The position numbers and the translations under genes are program-made. DNA of 64,000 nt from Arachidicoccus soli (GTDB lineage Bacteria; Bacteroidota; Bacteroidia; Chitinophagales; Chitinophagaceae), in contig NZ_CP032489.1 in assembly GCF_003600625.1 (NCBI RefSeq), positions 3,162,001 through 3,226,000 of the forward strand, given 5' to 3'. Below the pieces are notes generated by a model, which did no database searches, was not told the origin of the DNA, and worked only from the letters and a program-made list of their open reading frames with translations. Shown here one piece after another: positions 49,311-59,219 of the stretch. Numbering within the stretch: position 1 is the first letter of the stretch; every line of letters begins with the position of its first letter.

Positions 49311-52300
49311 TTATAATTCCAACCTGATACCCACAATAAAAGTCTTAGGCATTGCCATTCCATAACCCGTATAAGTACCTGTAAAATCTACTAATTCGGG
49401 GTTTACATATTTGTCTTTTGTAAACGATAATAGGTTGGTACCAGATACATATATCAAAGCTTTCGTAAATGCAGTTTTGAAAATGCCATGATTCGCCCCT
49501 CCTAAATCATACCCAAAAGTCAAGGAACGCAGCTTTACATAAGAAGCATTTTGAAGAAATAAATCCTGATATAAACGGTAATTTACTGCGTTGCTAAAAG
49601 GATTATATTGCGGATAATCGTTCGGATTGAAAGTTTTTTGCCAATAAAATATCTCTTTAATAGAATTAATATCATTACCACTCTCATTATTGATAAAATT
49701 CAGTTTGTTCGATGCGTCAGCATTTAAAAGAGATTGGCCCAACGCGCAGGTGAACTGGAAGTTCAAATTGAATTTTTTATAATTGAAATCACTGCCAAAA
49801 CCGCCGTACACACTCGGTAAATAATGCCCTTTCAAAACGCGGTCGTTATCATCAATTATACCGTCATTATTTTGGTCTTTCCAAATAGCATCACCTGTTG
49901 TAAAGGATTCACCCGCAATACTCAAAGGTTTGCCATTAACCGTCGGCACTTGGCTGGACGAGGTATAAATTCCTTCATTCTGCAAAACCCAAAATGCGTC
50001 AATTGGTGAACCTACTTTTAATAAATTGTTTCCGGAAACGATTTGTTGGACACCGCCTGGCAAAGCCTTCAAAGTGTTTTTATTATAACTCAAATTTCCG
50101 TTGAAAGACCAATTAAACCCATTTTCTACTTTACGCTTAATTATTAGGGCATTTAAAGTAAGGTCAAGCCCTTTATTGTTTACTTTCATTCCATTCTCAA
50201 AACTGGCCATATAGCCCGATTCAGCGATAGCCGGAACGGCCAATAAGCTGTTGGTTTCATCATTGTTATAAACATCGATAGAAGCCGTTAATCTATTATC
50301 AAAAAAACCTACATCTAAGCCAACATCTGTTTTATTACTGTATTGCCAGCCAATATTGTAACCGGTATATCCTAAAGTATACGGACGGGAAGTAATGGGT
50401 TTTTCCAAATAGGTTCCTACAGACGGGTCACCATTAAAACTTCCATCTACTACATATTGTGGGCCGCCTTGATACCTATCAGAACTATAATACCTACCTA
50501 TTTTTCCATAAGAAGCACGCAAATTAAGGCTGCTGAATATATTATTATCAGCCATTAAATTCCGCTTAATATCCCAGTTGGCGCTTATGCTTGGTGTTGT
50601 AATCCACCTTAGGTTTGGTTGCACAGCGCTGCTACCATCATGGCGAAGCGTGAATGCCAAGCTGAAATAATCGTTTAAGTTATATTTCGCCTCCCCGTAA
50701 TATGAAGCCAAGCGGTTGATTTGGTTATCGGAGTATGGATACACCGTCGCACCATATCCTGCATAAGACTCTACATTTCCTTTAGGTAAGTAATTATTCT
50801 GACCACCTGTAGAAATATCACCCAATGGGATTTTTATAAAGTCATTAGGTGTATTGTACCCAAATATATAATCGTAATGCCATTTGTCCGATTGGTACTG
50901 TTGACCGGCTGTTATAGAAATTTTCTGTTTTTGTGCCACACCAAATTTAAAATCGTAAGTCGCTGAAGAGTTTACAAAAAACCGTTGGTCGTAACCAAAA
51001 TAATTGGAAGTAAAGTTGTTATTATTTATAAACGCGGAAGGAATAAACAAATCTCTAATGCCTTCGTTGTAATCGAAGCCCATCTGAGAAACTAAAGTAA
51101 GGTTTTTAAAGTTCGCAGATAACCCAAACTGCCCACGGATTGCATTACTTTTATTGTCATCATTTCCAACATTTGCAAAAGCCGAGAGGTATTGGCTATA
51201 TACATTTTTATTAGGAGGAAGTGGCGTTGTTAAATCTGGGAAATAACGCACTTCTGCAAAACGGTCTCTCAAGTTTTGATTTCGCTTCCTTTGTAACCTG
51301 TTCGCGTCAATCAAGCCATATACATTCAACCATTTTACAGGCACCATATTGATGGCAAAGCTCGCACCATATTTATCTATACCGGTACCGTCGCCCACAC
51401 CATCATTGGATGTATTGTTCAAATTAAACCTAAAATTAGCTCTTTTAGAACCACCTGAAAGGCTCATATTTAAGGAATGAACTGGTGAATTTTTAAAATA
51501 TAAATCGGTCCAGTTAGAAGGCCCATAATAGTTTAAATCGGTAGAATCGCTTAAATAAATCGGATAAGCCAATTTCTGGTCGGTAGTCGCATATTTCTGA
51601 TAGAAAGGCTGTTCAAAAGCATTTTGATAAGCTGCATTGATTGTATAGATATTTGTAGGTGCTTGGACAAATCCATAATAAGAATTAATTTCAATCTTCC
51701 TTCTTCCTGACTGGGGCGTTTTCAGTGTTATCCAAACAGCACCATTAGCAGCATTTGGGCCAAGCTTTGCAAGTGTAGAAGCATCTTTTAATATTTCTAT
51801 ACTTTCAATATTTGATTGATCGATGGAAGCCAATAAGTTGGTCGCAGGCCCTATCGGATTGATATCGTATCCCTGAATGTTATACACAAATGAGTTATCC
51901 CGAATTAATGGTATCCCATTTACATATACAGTGGGTTGTGCATCAGAAACATTTCCATGATTCAAAATAGGCTGTGTAAGCCCCCTAATATACATTAACT
52001 GCTCTGTACCCGGTTCTCCACTTTCTTCAACAGAATAAATACCGGCCGCATTCCCTTTTACGTATTGCTGCACGGATATATACGGTTGGCGATCAATTAC
52101 ATTTATATCTACCTTATCCCTCATTCCTTGAATATTATCCACCATTCTATAAGCGTTTCTGCTAATCAAAGAATCTACCAACCCTCGCCCTCTTGCCATT
52201 GTATCGATGTTAGAAAGATCTTCTTTAACGGTGTCTGTTGAAATCTGAAAGGAGCTATCAGATATTTTTTTTTCAGAGTTGTCTTTTGCTTGGGCATTTA

Positions 52301-52406
52301 CCAATTGTGGTAAAATAAAAAATGTACAAATAAAAAATGTACAACTTCCCTTCGGGAGTCTTAAATTAAACATTTTGTCCAGCGACTTGCGTATCATTCG
52401 TATCAT
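49311..52406 (-). CDS. SusC/RagA family TonB-linked outer membrane transporter (module 1), atypical N-terminus
   Basis: The 1,031-aa protein is the first gene of the eleven-gene cluster. It has a plug (about 100-240; MYIRGLTQPIL and IESIEILKDASTLAKLGPNA) and a barrel with the C-terminal end MAMPKTFIVGIRLEL. It has no carboxypeptidase-regulatory-like domain; instead about 60 polar residues (rich in S, D, K) join the signal peptide to the plug. Its N-terminus opens with a doubled MIRMIR, so two ATGs 9 bases apart are possible starts, and the signal peptide core contains a doubled CTFFI. Import of a ligand bound by the partner SusD is expected. Confidence 0.93.
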   Translation of the reverse strand: MIRMIRKSLDKMFNLRLPKGSCTFFICTFFILPQLVNAQAKDNSEKKISDSSFQISTDTVKEDLSNIDTMARGRGLVDSLISRNAYRMVDNIQGMRDKVDINVIDRQPYISVQQYVKGNAAGIYSVEESGEPGTEQLMYIRGLTQPILNHGNVSDAQPTVYVNGIPLIRDNSFVYNIQGYDINPIGPATNLLASIDQSNIESIEILKDASTLAKLGPNAANGAVWITLKTPQSGRRKIEINSYYGFVQAPTNIYTINAAYQNAFEQPFYQKYATTDQKLAYPIYLSDSTDLNYYGPSNWTDLYFKNSPVHSLNMSLSGGSKRANFRFNLNNTSNDGVGDGTGIDKYGASFAINMVPVKWLNVYGLIDANRLQRKRNQNLRDRFAEVRYFPDLTTPLPPNKNVYSQYLSAFANVGNDDNKSNAIRGQFGLSANFKNLTLVSQMGFDYNEGIRDLFIPSAFINNNNFTSNYFGYDQRFFVNSSATYDFKFGVAQKQKISITAGQQYQSDKWHYDYIFGYNTPNDFIKIPLGDISTGGQNNYLPKGNVESYAGYGATVYPYSDNQINRLASYYGEAKYNLNDYFSLAFTLRHDGSSAVQPNLRWITTPSISANWDIKRNLMADNNIFSSLNLRASYGKIGRYYSSDRYQGGPQYVVDGSFNGDPSVGTYLEKPITSRPYTLGYTGYNIGWQYSNKTDVGLDVGFFDNRLTASIDVYNNDETNSLLAVPAIAESGYMASFENGMKVNNKGLDLTLNALIIKRKVENGFNWSFNGNLSYNKNTLKALPGGVQQIVSGNNLLKVGSPIDAFWVLQNEGIYTSSSQVPTVNGKPLSIAGESFTTGDAIWKDQNNDGIIDDNDRVLKGHYLPSVYGGFGSDFNYKKFNLNFQFTCALGQSLLNADASNKLNFINNESGNDINSIKEIFYWQKTFNPNDYPQYNPFSNAVNYRLYQDLFLQNASYVKLRSLTFGYDLGGANHGIFKTAFTKALIYVSGTNLLSFTKDKYVNPELVDFTGTYTGYGMAMPKTFIVGIRLEL
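52314..52343 (-). repeat. 15-bp perfect tandem duplication in the SusC signal peptide
   Basis: Two adjacent copies of AATAAAAAATGTACA (plus-strand reading) encode the doubled CTFFI in the hydrophobic core of the signal peptide of the module 1 SusC protein. The unit is a multiple of three, so copy changes would not shift the frame. Confidence 0.85.
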
Positions 52407-53805
52407 TTGTTTTTGTAAATGATTAATAAATAAAAATTAAATATTTTCTATAAACACAAACCATAAAATCTAATGAATATGTAATACATCGAATTAAACA
52501 AAACAAAACAACCTTCTACCTACATAAACAATTTGTTAAACAAAGTAAAAGGAGAATTTACCTAAAAAGAACAAGCCAAAAACATCATATTCCTGAAATG
52601 CCTACCATCATTGAATCGCAATCGTTTGCATTATTTTTTCAAAGCGTCAAAAAAATAAATAACGAACATAAAACACTTGTTAGTTTTATAAAAAATTAAG
52701 ACAAAATGAGGGATTCATTAACAATTATTCAATCAAAATTTTCAAGAAATTCTAATAATTATAAAAACATAATCATTTTGCAGTATTTCTGTCTTTTTAT
52801 GCCTGAATTTCACGAAAAATCTTGTTGAAAAAATAAGAATCGATAATGATAAATTCAATATCCTAATATTATGCAAAATTTACTCAACTATGCTTCTGCA
52901 TTATGCACACGTTTACATTCTTATTCTACATAAACGCATTGATAGCAATGAATATATAAGAAAATAAAAATATTCAAATTTTACATACTATACCTGGAGC
53001 AATACGTTTGGAAGAGTAGGAAAAACAGACCATCCCTAGCTAAATACTTTACAATTTTCACTAGTCCTTAATTTCCTAATTGCAAATTGTTTTATGGCGT
53101 ATTGAAATATACAATATTGATGGAAAGTACTATCTTTTTCCCCATAAATTATCTTCATAAAGATTGTTTCAAATAGCCTAACCCAAGGCTTTGAGGGAAA
53201 TAATTAGACCTTTAATCGTATAAAAATCATTCGACACTTTAGGATATGGCATTTAAATTCCAAAAACTGCTTTATGAGCAATTCACAGAATGTGCTAATA
53301 AAGCAAATATTTTTTTATGAACTGTAAAGGGAGTCCAAATACATAGAATGTCAAGTATTTTCTATAATAAAATCTTTTGTCAAACTATTTTCATTTGCTC
53401 TTATATTAGAAGGCATTCAGAAAGACAGTTATTTACCTAAAATGTGTACTGCAAGCATTGCAGCTTGGGCCCTTTTGGCATTTAAATGATTAAAATCCCC
53501 TTCTCCTTTTTACTTAAAATAGGACAAACAACAAAGAAGAAAGCGCATTTCCATCGCAGGTAGAATAAATGAACCCAGGCGCAATAAATATGCGCACATA
53601 GGGAAATGTAGAAGCGAAGTCTCATCCGACACTTAAATATTAATCAAATATATTCGAATGAAATAAAATGGTCAGTCATTCTTCCTTGACAAACACAGCT
53701 TGTTGCTAAAATATTTTAATACAGTCTTATGATAGCTGATGGACATTTATCCCAAATAATAGAAATCATTTGATTATATTTGGTGTATTAATAAATAATT
53801 TTTTT
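52407..53805. other. 1.4-kb gene-poor region upstream of the SusCD cluster
   Basis: The region is AT-rich and holds no open frame above 60 codons, no tRNA-like structure and no regulator gene. A weak -7-like element (TTACTTTG on the minus strand, 52541-52548) with TTG 23 bases upstream could be the cluster promoter, giving a leader of about 130 bases. A small hairpin GCGCA / TGCGC lies near 53580-53597. DUF2911 is transcribed away on the other strand from the right edge. Confidence 0.5.
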
Positions 53806-54336
53806 ATGAAAAAGATATACGTACTCCTTGCATTTGCCACTTGTCTATTAATAAGTTTTCAAGTAAATGCACAGAAGAAAGTAGATAAAAGCAAGAGGCC
53901 TAGCCCGCCGGCCCTGGTTACGCAAACTATAAAAAGTGGTGCCACCATCTCTATCGATTACAGTCAACCTTCTGTTAAGGGCAGAACTATTGGAAAAGAC
54001 TTAGAGCCAATGGAGGGGAAAGTATGGCGTACAGGCGCAAATGAGGCAACCGTATTCAGTACAAATAAAGATGTCACCATAGATGGCCAAAAATTACCTG
54101 CCGGCAAATATGGTTTCTTTACGCTATTTGAAGGGAATGACGTTTATCTCATTTTTAATAAAACCTGGAATCAATGGGGTGCATTTAAATACGATGCAAA
54201 GGAAGATATGCTTAGAGTAAAGACCAGCAAAAAAATGGAATCTAACGCTAGCGAAAAAATGACATTTACTATCAGTAAAAATGGGGAAGTGAATTTACGT
54301 TGGGGTAAAATAAAAGTAGCATTTAAAGTAAAATAA
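53806..54336 (+). CDS. Secreted DUF2911 family protein
   Basis: The 176-aa protein has a signal peptide (MKKIYVLLAFATCLLISFQV) and a DUF2911 domain with SGATISIDYSQPSVKGRTIG, VWRTGANEATVFSTNKDVT and LPAGKYGFFTLFEG. The family is common in Bacteroidota and of unknown function, with a beta-sandwich predicted. I chose the ATG at 53806; an upstream TTG in the same frame would add 12 residues before the signal peptide. It stands alone, convergent with atpA across a shared terminator. Confidence 0.88.
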   Translation: MKKIYVLLAFATCLLISFQVNAQKKVDKSKRPSPPALVTQTIKSGATISIDYSQPSVKGRTIGKDLEPMEGKVWRTGANEATVFSTNKDVTIDGQKLPAGKYGFFTLFEGNDVYLIFNKTWNQWGAFKYDAKEDMLRVKTSKKMESNASEKMTFTISKNGEVNLRWGKIKVAFKVK

Positions 54337-54427
54337 AACATTCTAATCCTAGTTCATTAAAAGAAGTTTGTTGAGCCTCTGGCATTCTTAAATTTATAAG
54401 CACAACAAGACAAGACATAAAATGCAA

Positions 54428-54465
54428 GAAAGAGATTGCCCTATTATAGGACAATCTCTTTCTTT
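54428..54465. terminator. Bidirectional terminator between DUF2911 and atpA
   Basis: A perfect 11-bp stem (GAAAGAGATTG with CAATCTCTTTC) with an inner CCTA/TAGG pairing is flanked by A-rich and T-rich bases, so it can end transcription from both sides. Confidence 0.9.
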
Positions 54466-54482
54466 ATCTATTTAAAGTGAAT

Positions 54483-56060
54483 TTACTTGTACAAAGGCAT
54501 TATACCTTTTGCTAAATCTACCATCTTTTTGATGCCGTCTTCAGGTAAATTACCTTTCTTAAATTCTACTAAAACTTCTGGCAATTTACTTTCCATCTCA
54601 ACAAAAAACTGCTCCTCAAATGCTTTTACCTTTTTCACTGCTACTTCGCGCAACAACCCTTGTGATCCTAAGTAAATGATCGCTACTTGCTTCTCAACTG
54701 TTAATGGAGAAAATTGTGGTTGCTTTAATATTTCTACGTTGCGCGCACCTTTATCCAATACCAATTTAGTCGCAGCATCTAAGTCGCCTCCAAATTTAGA
54801 GAAGGCTTCCATTTCACGGTAAAGTGCTTGGTCAAGTTTCAAGGTACCGGATACTTTTTTCATTGATTTAATCTGCGCACTACCACCCACACGGCTTACA
54901 GAAATACCTACGTTAATCGCCGGGCGGATACCTGCGTTAAACAAGTTACCTTCCAGGAATATCTGACCATCAGTGATAGAGATTACGTTGGTAGGAATAT
55001 AAGCGGATACGTCACCGGCTTGTGTTTCAATAATGGGCAATGCTGTTAATGAACCGCCACCTTTTACCAAATGTTTGATAGAATCCGGCAAATCGTTCAT
55101 GTTCTTTACTACATCCTGATTATTGATAACTTTCGCTGCACGTTCCAATAAACGACTGTGCAAATAGAATACGTCACCCGGATATGCTTCACGTCCTGGT
55201 GGGCGACGAAGCAATAAAGAAACCTCACGATAAGCAACCGCTTGTTTTGACAAATCATCATAAACAATCAATGCCGGACGACCAGTATCGCGGAAGAACT
55301 CCCCAATAGCTGCCCCTGCAAATGGTGCATAGAACTGTTGTGGAGCTGGATCAGCTGCAGAAGCCGCAACAATTGTTGTATAAGCCATCGCACCATTATC
55401 CTGCAAAGTTTTCATCACACCGGCAATGGTAGATGCTTTTTGGCCAATCGCTACATATATACAATATACAGGTTTGCCTGCATCGTAAAATTCTTTTTGA
55501 TTAATAATGGTATCAATACAAATAGCAGTCTTACCAGTCTGACGGTCACCAATTACTAATTCACGTTGTCCACGGCCTACTGGAATCATCGCATCAATTG
55601 CTTTAATACCGGTTTGCAATGGCTCTTTTACAGGCTCACGATAGATAACACCTGGCGCTTTACGCTCCAATGGCATTTCGTATAATTCACCTTGAATAGG
55701 ACCTTTACCATCTATTGGTTCACCCAACATATTAATAACACGACCCATCAAACCCTCGCCCACTTTGATAGAGGCAATACTACCTGTACGGCGTACTTTT
55801 GCACCTTCCTTAATACCTTTGCTTTCACCCATTAACACCACACCTACATTGTCTTCTTCCAGGTTTAGTGCAATAGCCTTTGTGCCATTTTCAAATTCCA
55901 CAAGTTCACCAGAGCGAACATTGTTTAATCCGTAAACGCGGGCGATACCATCACCCACTTGCAATACAGTCCCAACTTCTTCTAAGTCTGCTGATGCATT
56001 GAAGTTGCTCAGTTGCTGCCTTAATATCGCCGATATTTCATCCGGTTTAATTTCTGCCAT
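54483..56060 (-). CDS. atpA: F1F0 ATP synthase alpha subunit
   Basis: Alpha forms the non-catalytic half of the F1 hexamer. The 525-aa protein has the P-loop [38 protein letters not shown], and the ordered motifs [20 protein letters not shown] and [19 protein letters not shown]. The C-terminus ends [11 protein letters not shown]. It is the last gene of the atpBEFHA operon. The gamma gene, which usually follows alpha, is absent here and is found at the left end of the window on the other strand. Confidence 0.98.
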   Translation of the reverse strand: MAEIKPDEISAILRQQLSNFNASADLEEVGTVLQVGDGIARVYGLNNVRSGELVEFENGTKAIALNLEEDNVGVVLMGESKGIKEGAKVRRTGSIASIKVGEGLMGRVINMLGEPIDGKGPIQGELYEMPLERKAPGVIYREPVKEPLQTGIKAIDAMIPVGRGQRELVIGDRQTGKTAICIDTIINQKEFYDAGKPVYCIYVAIGQKASTIAGVMKTLQDNGAMAYTTIVAASAADPAPQQFYAPFAGAAIGEFFRDTGRPALIVYDDLSKQAVAYREVSLLLRRPPGREAYPGDVFYLHSRLLERAAKVINNQDVVKNMNDLPDSIKHLVKGGGSLTALPIIETQAGDVSAYIPTNVISITDGQIFLEGNLFNAGIRPAINVGISVSRVGGSAQIKSMKKVSGTLKLDQALYREMEAFSKFGGDLDAATKLVLDKGARNVEILKQPQFSPLTVEKQVAIIYLGSQGLLREVAVKKVKAFEEQFFVEMESKLPEVLVEFKKGNLPEDGIKKMVDLAKGIMPLYK

Positions 56061-56127
56061 ATTATTTTGTTTTTCTTCCGTTGTTAAAACGAAAAGGGAT
56101 TCGTGATTTTTTTCTTTTTAAAAAAGT

Positions 56128-56691
56128 TTACTTTATATTTTGAACATACAAGTTTTGCTGAAATTGCTTTTTGATATCGCGCAAATCGCGGGCAACACTT
56201 GCATCCACTAAATTATTGTTGAATTCTAAAACAAAACCACCGATCAGTTCTGGATCAACGGATGTTTCTAATTCTACTTTATCAAAACCTACTTCGGTTT
56301 TCAATTTAGCTAAAATACTTTGTTTATTCTTTTCTGATAATGGAGTAGCTGTCGTTACTTTAACGCTATTAATACCATTAATAATATTGTATTGTTCAAT
56401 AAATGCATCTGCAATCTGAGGCAAATACCCTTCTCTACCTTTTTTAATCAAAAGTGTATTGAAGGCCGCTGTCAAATCGCTTATTTTACCTTTTGTAATA
56501 TCGGTAAGAATAGCCTGTTTTTTATCTGCAAAAATAATAGGACTCTTCAATAATTGAACGAACTCACTGCTTGCGGTACATACAGATTTAATAAACTGCA
56601 TGTCGTTATAAACGGCATCGAGTGATTTTTTCTCTATTGCCAAATCTGCCAAGCTTTTTGCATAAACTGCCGATAAACGTGGATTCTGCAT
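56128..56691 (-). CDS. atpH: F1F0 ATP synthase delta subunit
   Basis: Delta joins the top of F1 to the peripheral b stalk. The 187-aa protein has the N-terminal helical bundle (NPRLSAVYAKSLADLAIEKK ... KSPIIFADKKQAIL) and the C-terminal OSCP part with VGFDKVELETSVDPELIGGF and the closing ARDLRDIKKQFQQNL. It lies 33 bases after atpF and 67 bases before atpA. Confidence 0.96.
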   Translation of the reverse strand: MQNPRLSAVYAKSLADLAIEKKSLDAVYNDMQFIKSVCTASSEFVQLLKSPIIFADKKQAILTDITKGKISDLTAAFNTLLIKKGREGYLPQIADAFIEQYNIINGINSVKVTTATPLSEKNKQSILAKLKTEVGFDKVELETSVDPELIGGFVLEFNNNLVDASVARDLRDIKKQFQQNLYVQNIK

Positions 56692-56724
56692 CTTCTGTAT
56701 ATAAATTATTTATTCCTAATTCTT

Positions 56725-57219
56725 CTAATTCAATTTTACATCGCTTACCAAATCAGCGATAAAGCTTTCTTGTTCAGTCTTATCTGCTAATTGTTTACGC
56801 AATACTTTTTCGGCAACTTCAATAACTAAAGAACCTACTTTATTTTTAACTTCTGTTAATGCTGCATTTTTTTGTTGAGCGATCGCCGATTGCGCATCTG
56901 CCACAATTCTTTCATATTCACTTTTCGCTTTTGACTGAGCATCAGCAATCATTTTATCAGAAGCATCTTTAGCTTCTTTCAACATCTTTGTTCTTTCTTC
57001 ACGTGCTTGTTGTAAAAGTGTTTCATTTTCACTCTTTAGCGCAGCCATTTCATTTCTTGCTTTTTCAGCAGTAGCGATGCTATCTGCAATAGTGCTCTCG
57101 CGTTCGTCCAACATTTTCAATATTGGCTTCCAGGCAAACTTACCTAAAATGAAAAGCACCAACAAAAACGCTAATAAAGTCCAGAAGAAAAGACCAAAAT
57201 CGGGTGTTAAAAGTCCCAT
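56725..57219 (-). CDS. atpF: F1F0 ATP synthase b subunit
   Basis: This is the peripheral stalk subunit. The 164-aa protein has one N-terminal membrane helix (FGLFFWTLLAFLLVLFILGK) followed by a long charged coiled coil with WKPILKMLDERESTIADSI and a C-terminal delta-contact region. The single b gene means a homodimeric stalk. It sits between atpE and atpH in the usual order. Confidence 0.96.
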   Translation of the reverse strand: MGLLTPDFGLFFWTLLAFLLVLFILGKFAWKPILKMLDERESTIADSIATAEKARNEMAALKSENETLLQQAREERTKMLKEAKDASDKMIADAQSKAKSEYERIVADAQSAIAQQKNAALTEVKNKVGSLVIEVAEKVLRKQLADKTEQESFIADLVSDVKLN

Positions 57220-57303
57220 AATAATTTATTTAAAAACTAATTTTTTAAAATTTAAAGTAAAACCGCATTTTAGCCCTGTGCGTCCAATGCGGTTTTGAAG
57301 TAC

Positions 57304-57567
<264 letters not shown>

Positions 57568-57602
57568 TTAAAATGAAAAAAAAGTTTATTAATAAGATTA
57601 TA

Positions 57603-58694
57603 TTATAATTCTAATTCTCTTTCTGTATGCACGTGATCAATACCATGTGCATCTGCGCCATGTGCATGCGTTTCAATCATTTGACCAATAAAGATGGCAG
57701 TAAGATTCGCAAAGATATAAGCCTGAATAGCAGTCACCAACAATTCAATCAACATCGAAAATACAGACAACGCAACAGATATGATACTAAAACCACTGCC
57801 TACATAAACATTCAGACTGGCAAAAATAAAAATTAATAATACAAAGCAAACGATAACAATATGCCCGGCCAACATATTAGCAAAAAGACGAATCATTAAA
57901 GCAATAGGCTTGATGATTAAAGATATCAATTCTATAGGAACTAAAATAAATTTTACAGCAGTAGGCACGCCCGGTGGGTTAAATAAATGTCCCCAGAAAT
58001 ATTTCTTACTGCTAAATAGCATCACTATAAATGCAACGACGGCAAGACAGCATGTAACGGCAATATTACCTGTAAGATTTGCACCTCCAGGTATGAGTCC
58101 CATCATATTGCCTAACCATATAAAGAAGAAAATAGTCAATATCAAAGGCATAAAAGCATTTGCCTTACTACCTAAATTAGGAACTGCGATTTCATCTCTT
58201 ACAAAGATAATTACAGATTCTAAAGCATTTTGAAATCCACTGGGTGCTTTACCGGCACCATTCTTTTTATATTTTTTAGCGGCGCTCAAAAAGATGATAA
58301 ATAAAAGAAGGACAGAGCCCAACATTGCCAAAACGTTTTTGGTAATAGAGATATCATACAGTTTTGAACCATCGTCAGCAACGATTTTATTATCTTTATC
58401 TAAAGAATACCCTTCGTAATGTGCTTCACCGTGCTCAAACTTTGAAGCCATAAATGTTGAAAGACCTTTAGTCGGGCTGTATACAATAACAGGTAATGGA
58501 AAAGAAGCTTCAAACTCACCGATTTTAAACAGATGCCATTCGTGGGAATCACTAATATGTCCAAAGATTTCCTTGGAAATATTCATTTTCCCTCCCTCTT
58601 CTTTTGATTCTGCAGCTTTCGCCTGAAAAGAAAATGAAGTTAAAATTACGCTGAAAAGCAACGCGAACAACCGTTTCACATATTTCGAAGCCAT
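57603..58694 (-). CDS. atpB: F1F0 ATP synthase a subunit
   Basis: Subunit a forms the ion half-channels beside the c-ring. The start at 58694 gives MASKYVKRLFALLFSVILTS and a 363-aa protein; a longer frame to 58808 overlaps the promoter region and is not preferred. A signal-like N-terminus and a periplasmic insert (about 25-100), seen in other Bacteroidota, precede the membrane part. The essential arginine lies in IALMIRLFANMLAGHIVI, and the last helices contain LLVTAIQAYIFANLTAIFIG. A histidine-rich tail (ETHAHGADAHGIDHVH) is notable. It is the first gene of the operon. Confidence 0.94.
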   Translation of the reverse strand: MASKYVKRLFALLFSVILTSFSFQAKAAESKEEGGKMNISKEIFGHISDSHEWHLFKIGEFEASFPLPVIVYSPTKGLSTFMASKFEHGEAHYEGYSLDKDNKIVADDGSKLYDISITKNVLAMLGSVLLLFIIFLSAAKKYKKNGAGKAPSGFQNALESVIIFVRDEIAVPNLGSKANAFMPLILTIFFFIWLGNMMGLIPGGANLTGNIAVTCCLAVVAFIVMLFSSKKYFWGHLFNPPGVPTAVKFILVPIELISLIIKPIALMIRLFANMLAGHIVIVCFVLLIFIFASLNVYVGSGFSIISVALSVFSMLIELLVTAIQAYIFANLTAIFIGQMIETHAHGADAHGIDHVHTERELEL

Positions 58695-58713
58695 ACCTTT
58701 CCTAAATTTTCGG

Positions 58714-58721
58714 CAAAGATA
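58714..58721 (-). promoter_or_regulatory. -7 promoter element of the atpBEFHA operon (TATCTTTG)
   Basis: A perfect TAnnTTTG on the minus strand, 19 bases before the chosen atpB start, which supports the shorter start. The -33 region is T-rich. Confidence 0.68.
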
Positions 58722-58819
58722 AGTCTTGCATTTAGAAAAATTGATTTTAACGCAAAAAAATTTACGCAAATACCTAAAGCCTATAGCATTTGAAGAAAAA
58801 CTGCTCAAAAAAGAAAATA

Positions 58820-59218
58820 TTACCCACCAAAACCGGTAATAATACTTATAATAATGATAAGTAATACGATAAATGTTATCAGCACATATAAATTATCACC
58901 CTCTAATTTAAAAGCAAATAAAGAAAATATCACCCGCGAAAGTGGTGTCGCAATCAGTAATAAAATGCCCAGTTCAATAATATAAAAACCATGACCCTGT
59001 ACAATTCCTTTAAAGGTGTTTCTGAGTAATTCTGCTATATTCTCATCTTTTTCAACAAAAGCCTTATGTTGAAACAAATTAATTTCGTTGCCATGTCTAT
59101 ACAAATAAACTATGCCTCCTACAAGTGCAATACTCAAGGACAGGTAAACGCCGTATCGCAAAATATAACCGATAATTTGCGAAATATCTTTGTCTTTAAT
59201 TTTATGGAATTGACTCAT
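58820..59218 (-). CDS. DUF1634 family membrane protein
   Basis: The 132-aa protein has three hydrophobic helices (YGVYLSLSIALVGGIVYLYR, IIELGILLLIATPLSRVIF and VLITFIVLLIIIISIITGF). DUF1634 genes lie beside TauE/SafE exporters in many bacteria, and here the gap is one base, so the two probably work together. Role unknown; an accessory subunit is a fair guess. It ends 125 bases before atpB on the same strand, with no clear terminator between. Confidence 0.88.
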   Translation of the reverse strand: MSQFHKIKDKDISQIIGYILRYGVYLSLSIALVGGIVYLYRHGNEINLFQHKAFVEKDENIAELLRNTFKGIVQGHGFYIIELGILLLIATPLSRVIFSLFAFKLEGDNLYVLITFIVLLIIIISIITGFGG

Positions 59219-59219
59219 C

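Noticed and set aside
53440-53490. Short peptide MCTASIAAWALLAFK upstream of the SusCD cluster
   Set aside because: Only about 15 codons, on the strand opposite the cluster, with no start signal; chance is the likely cause.
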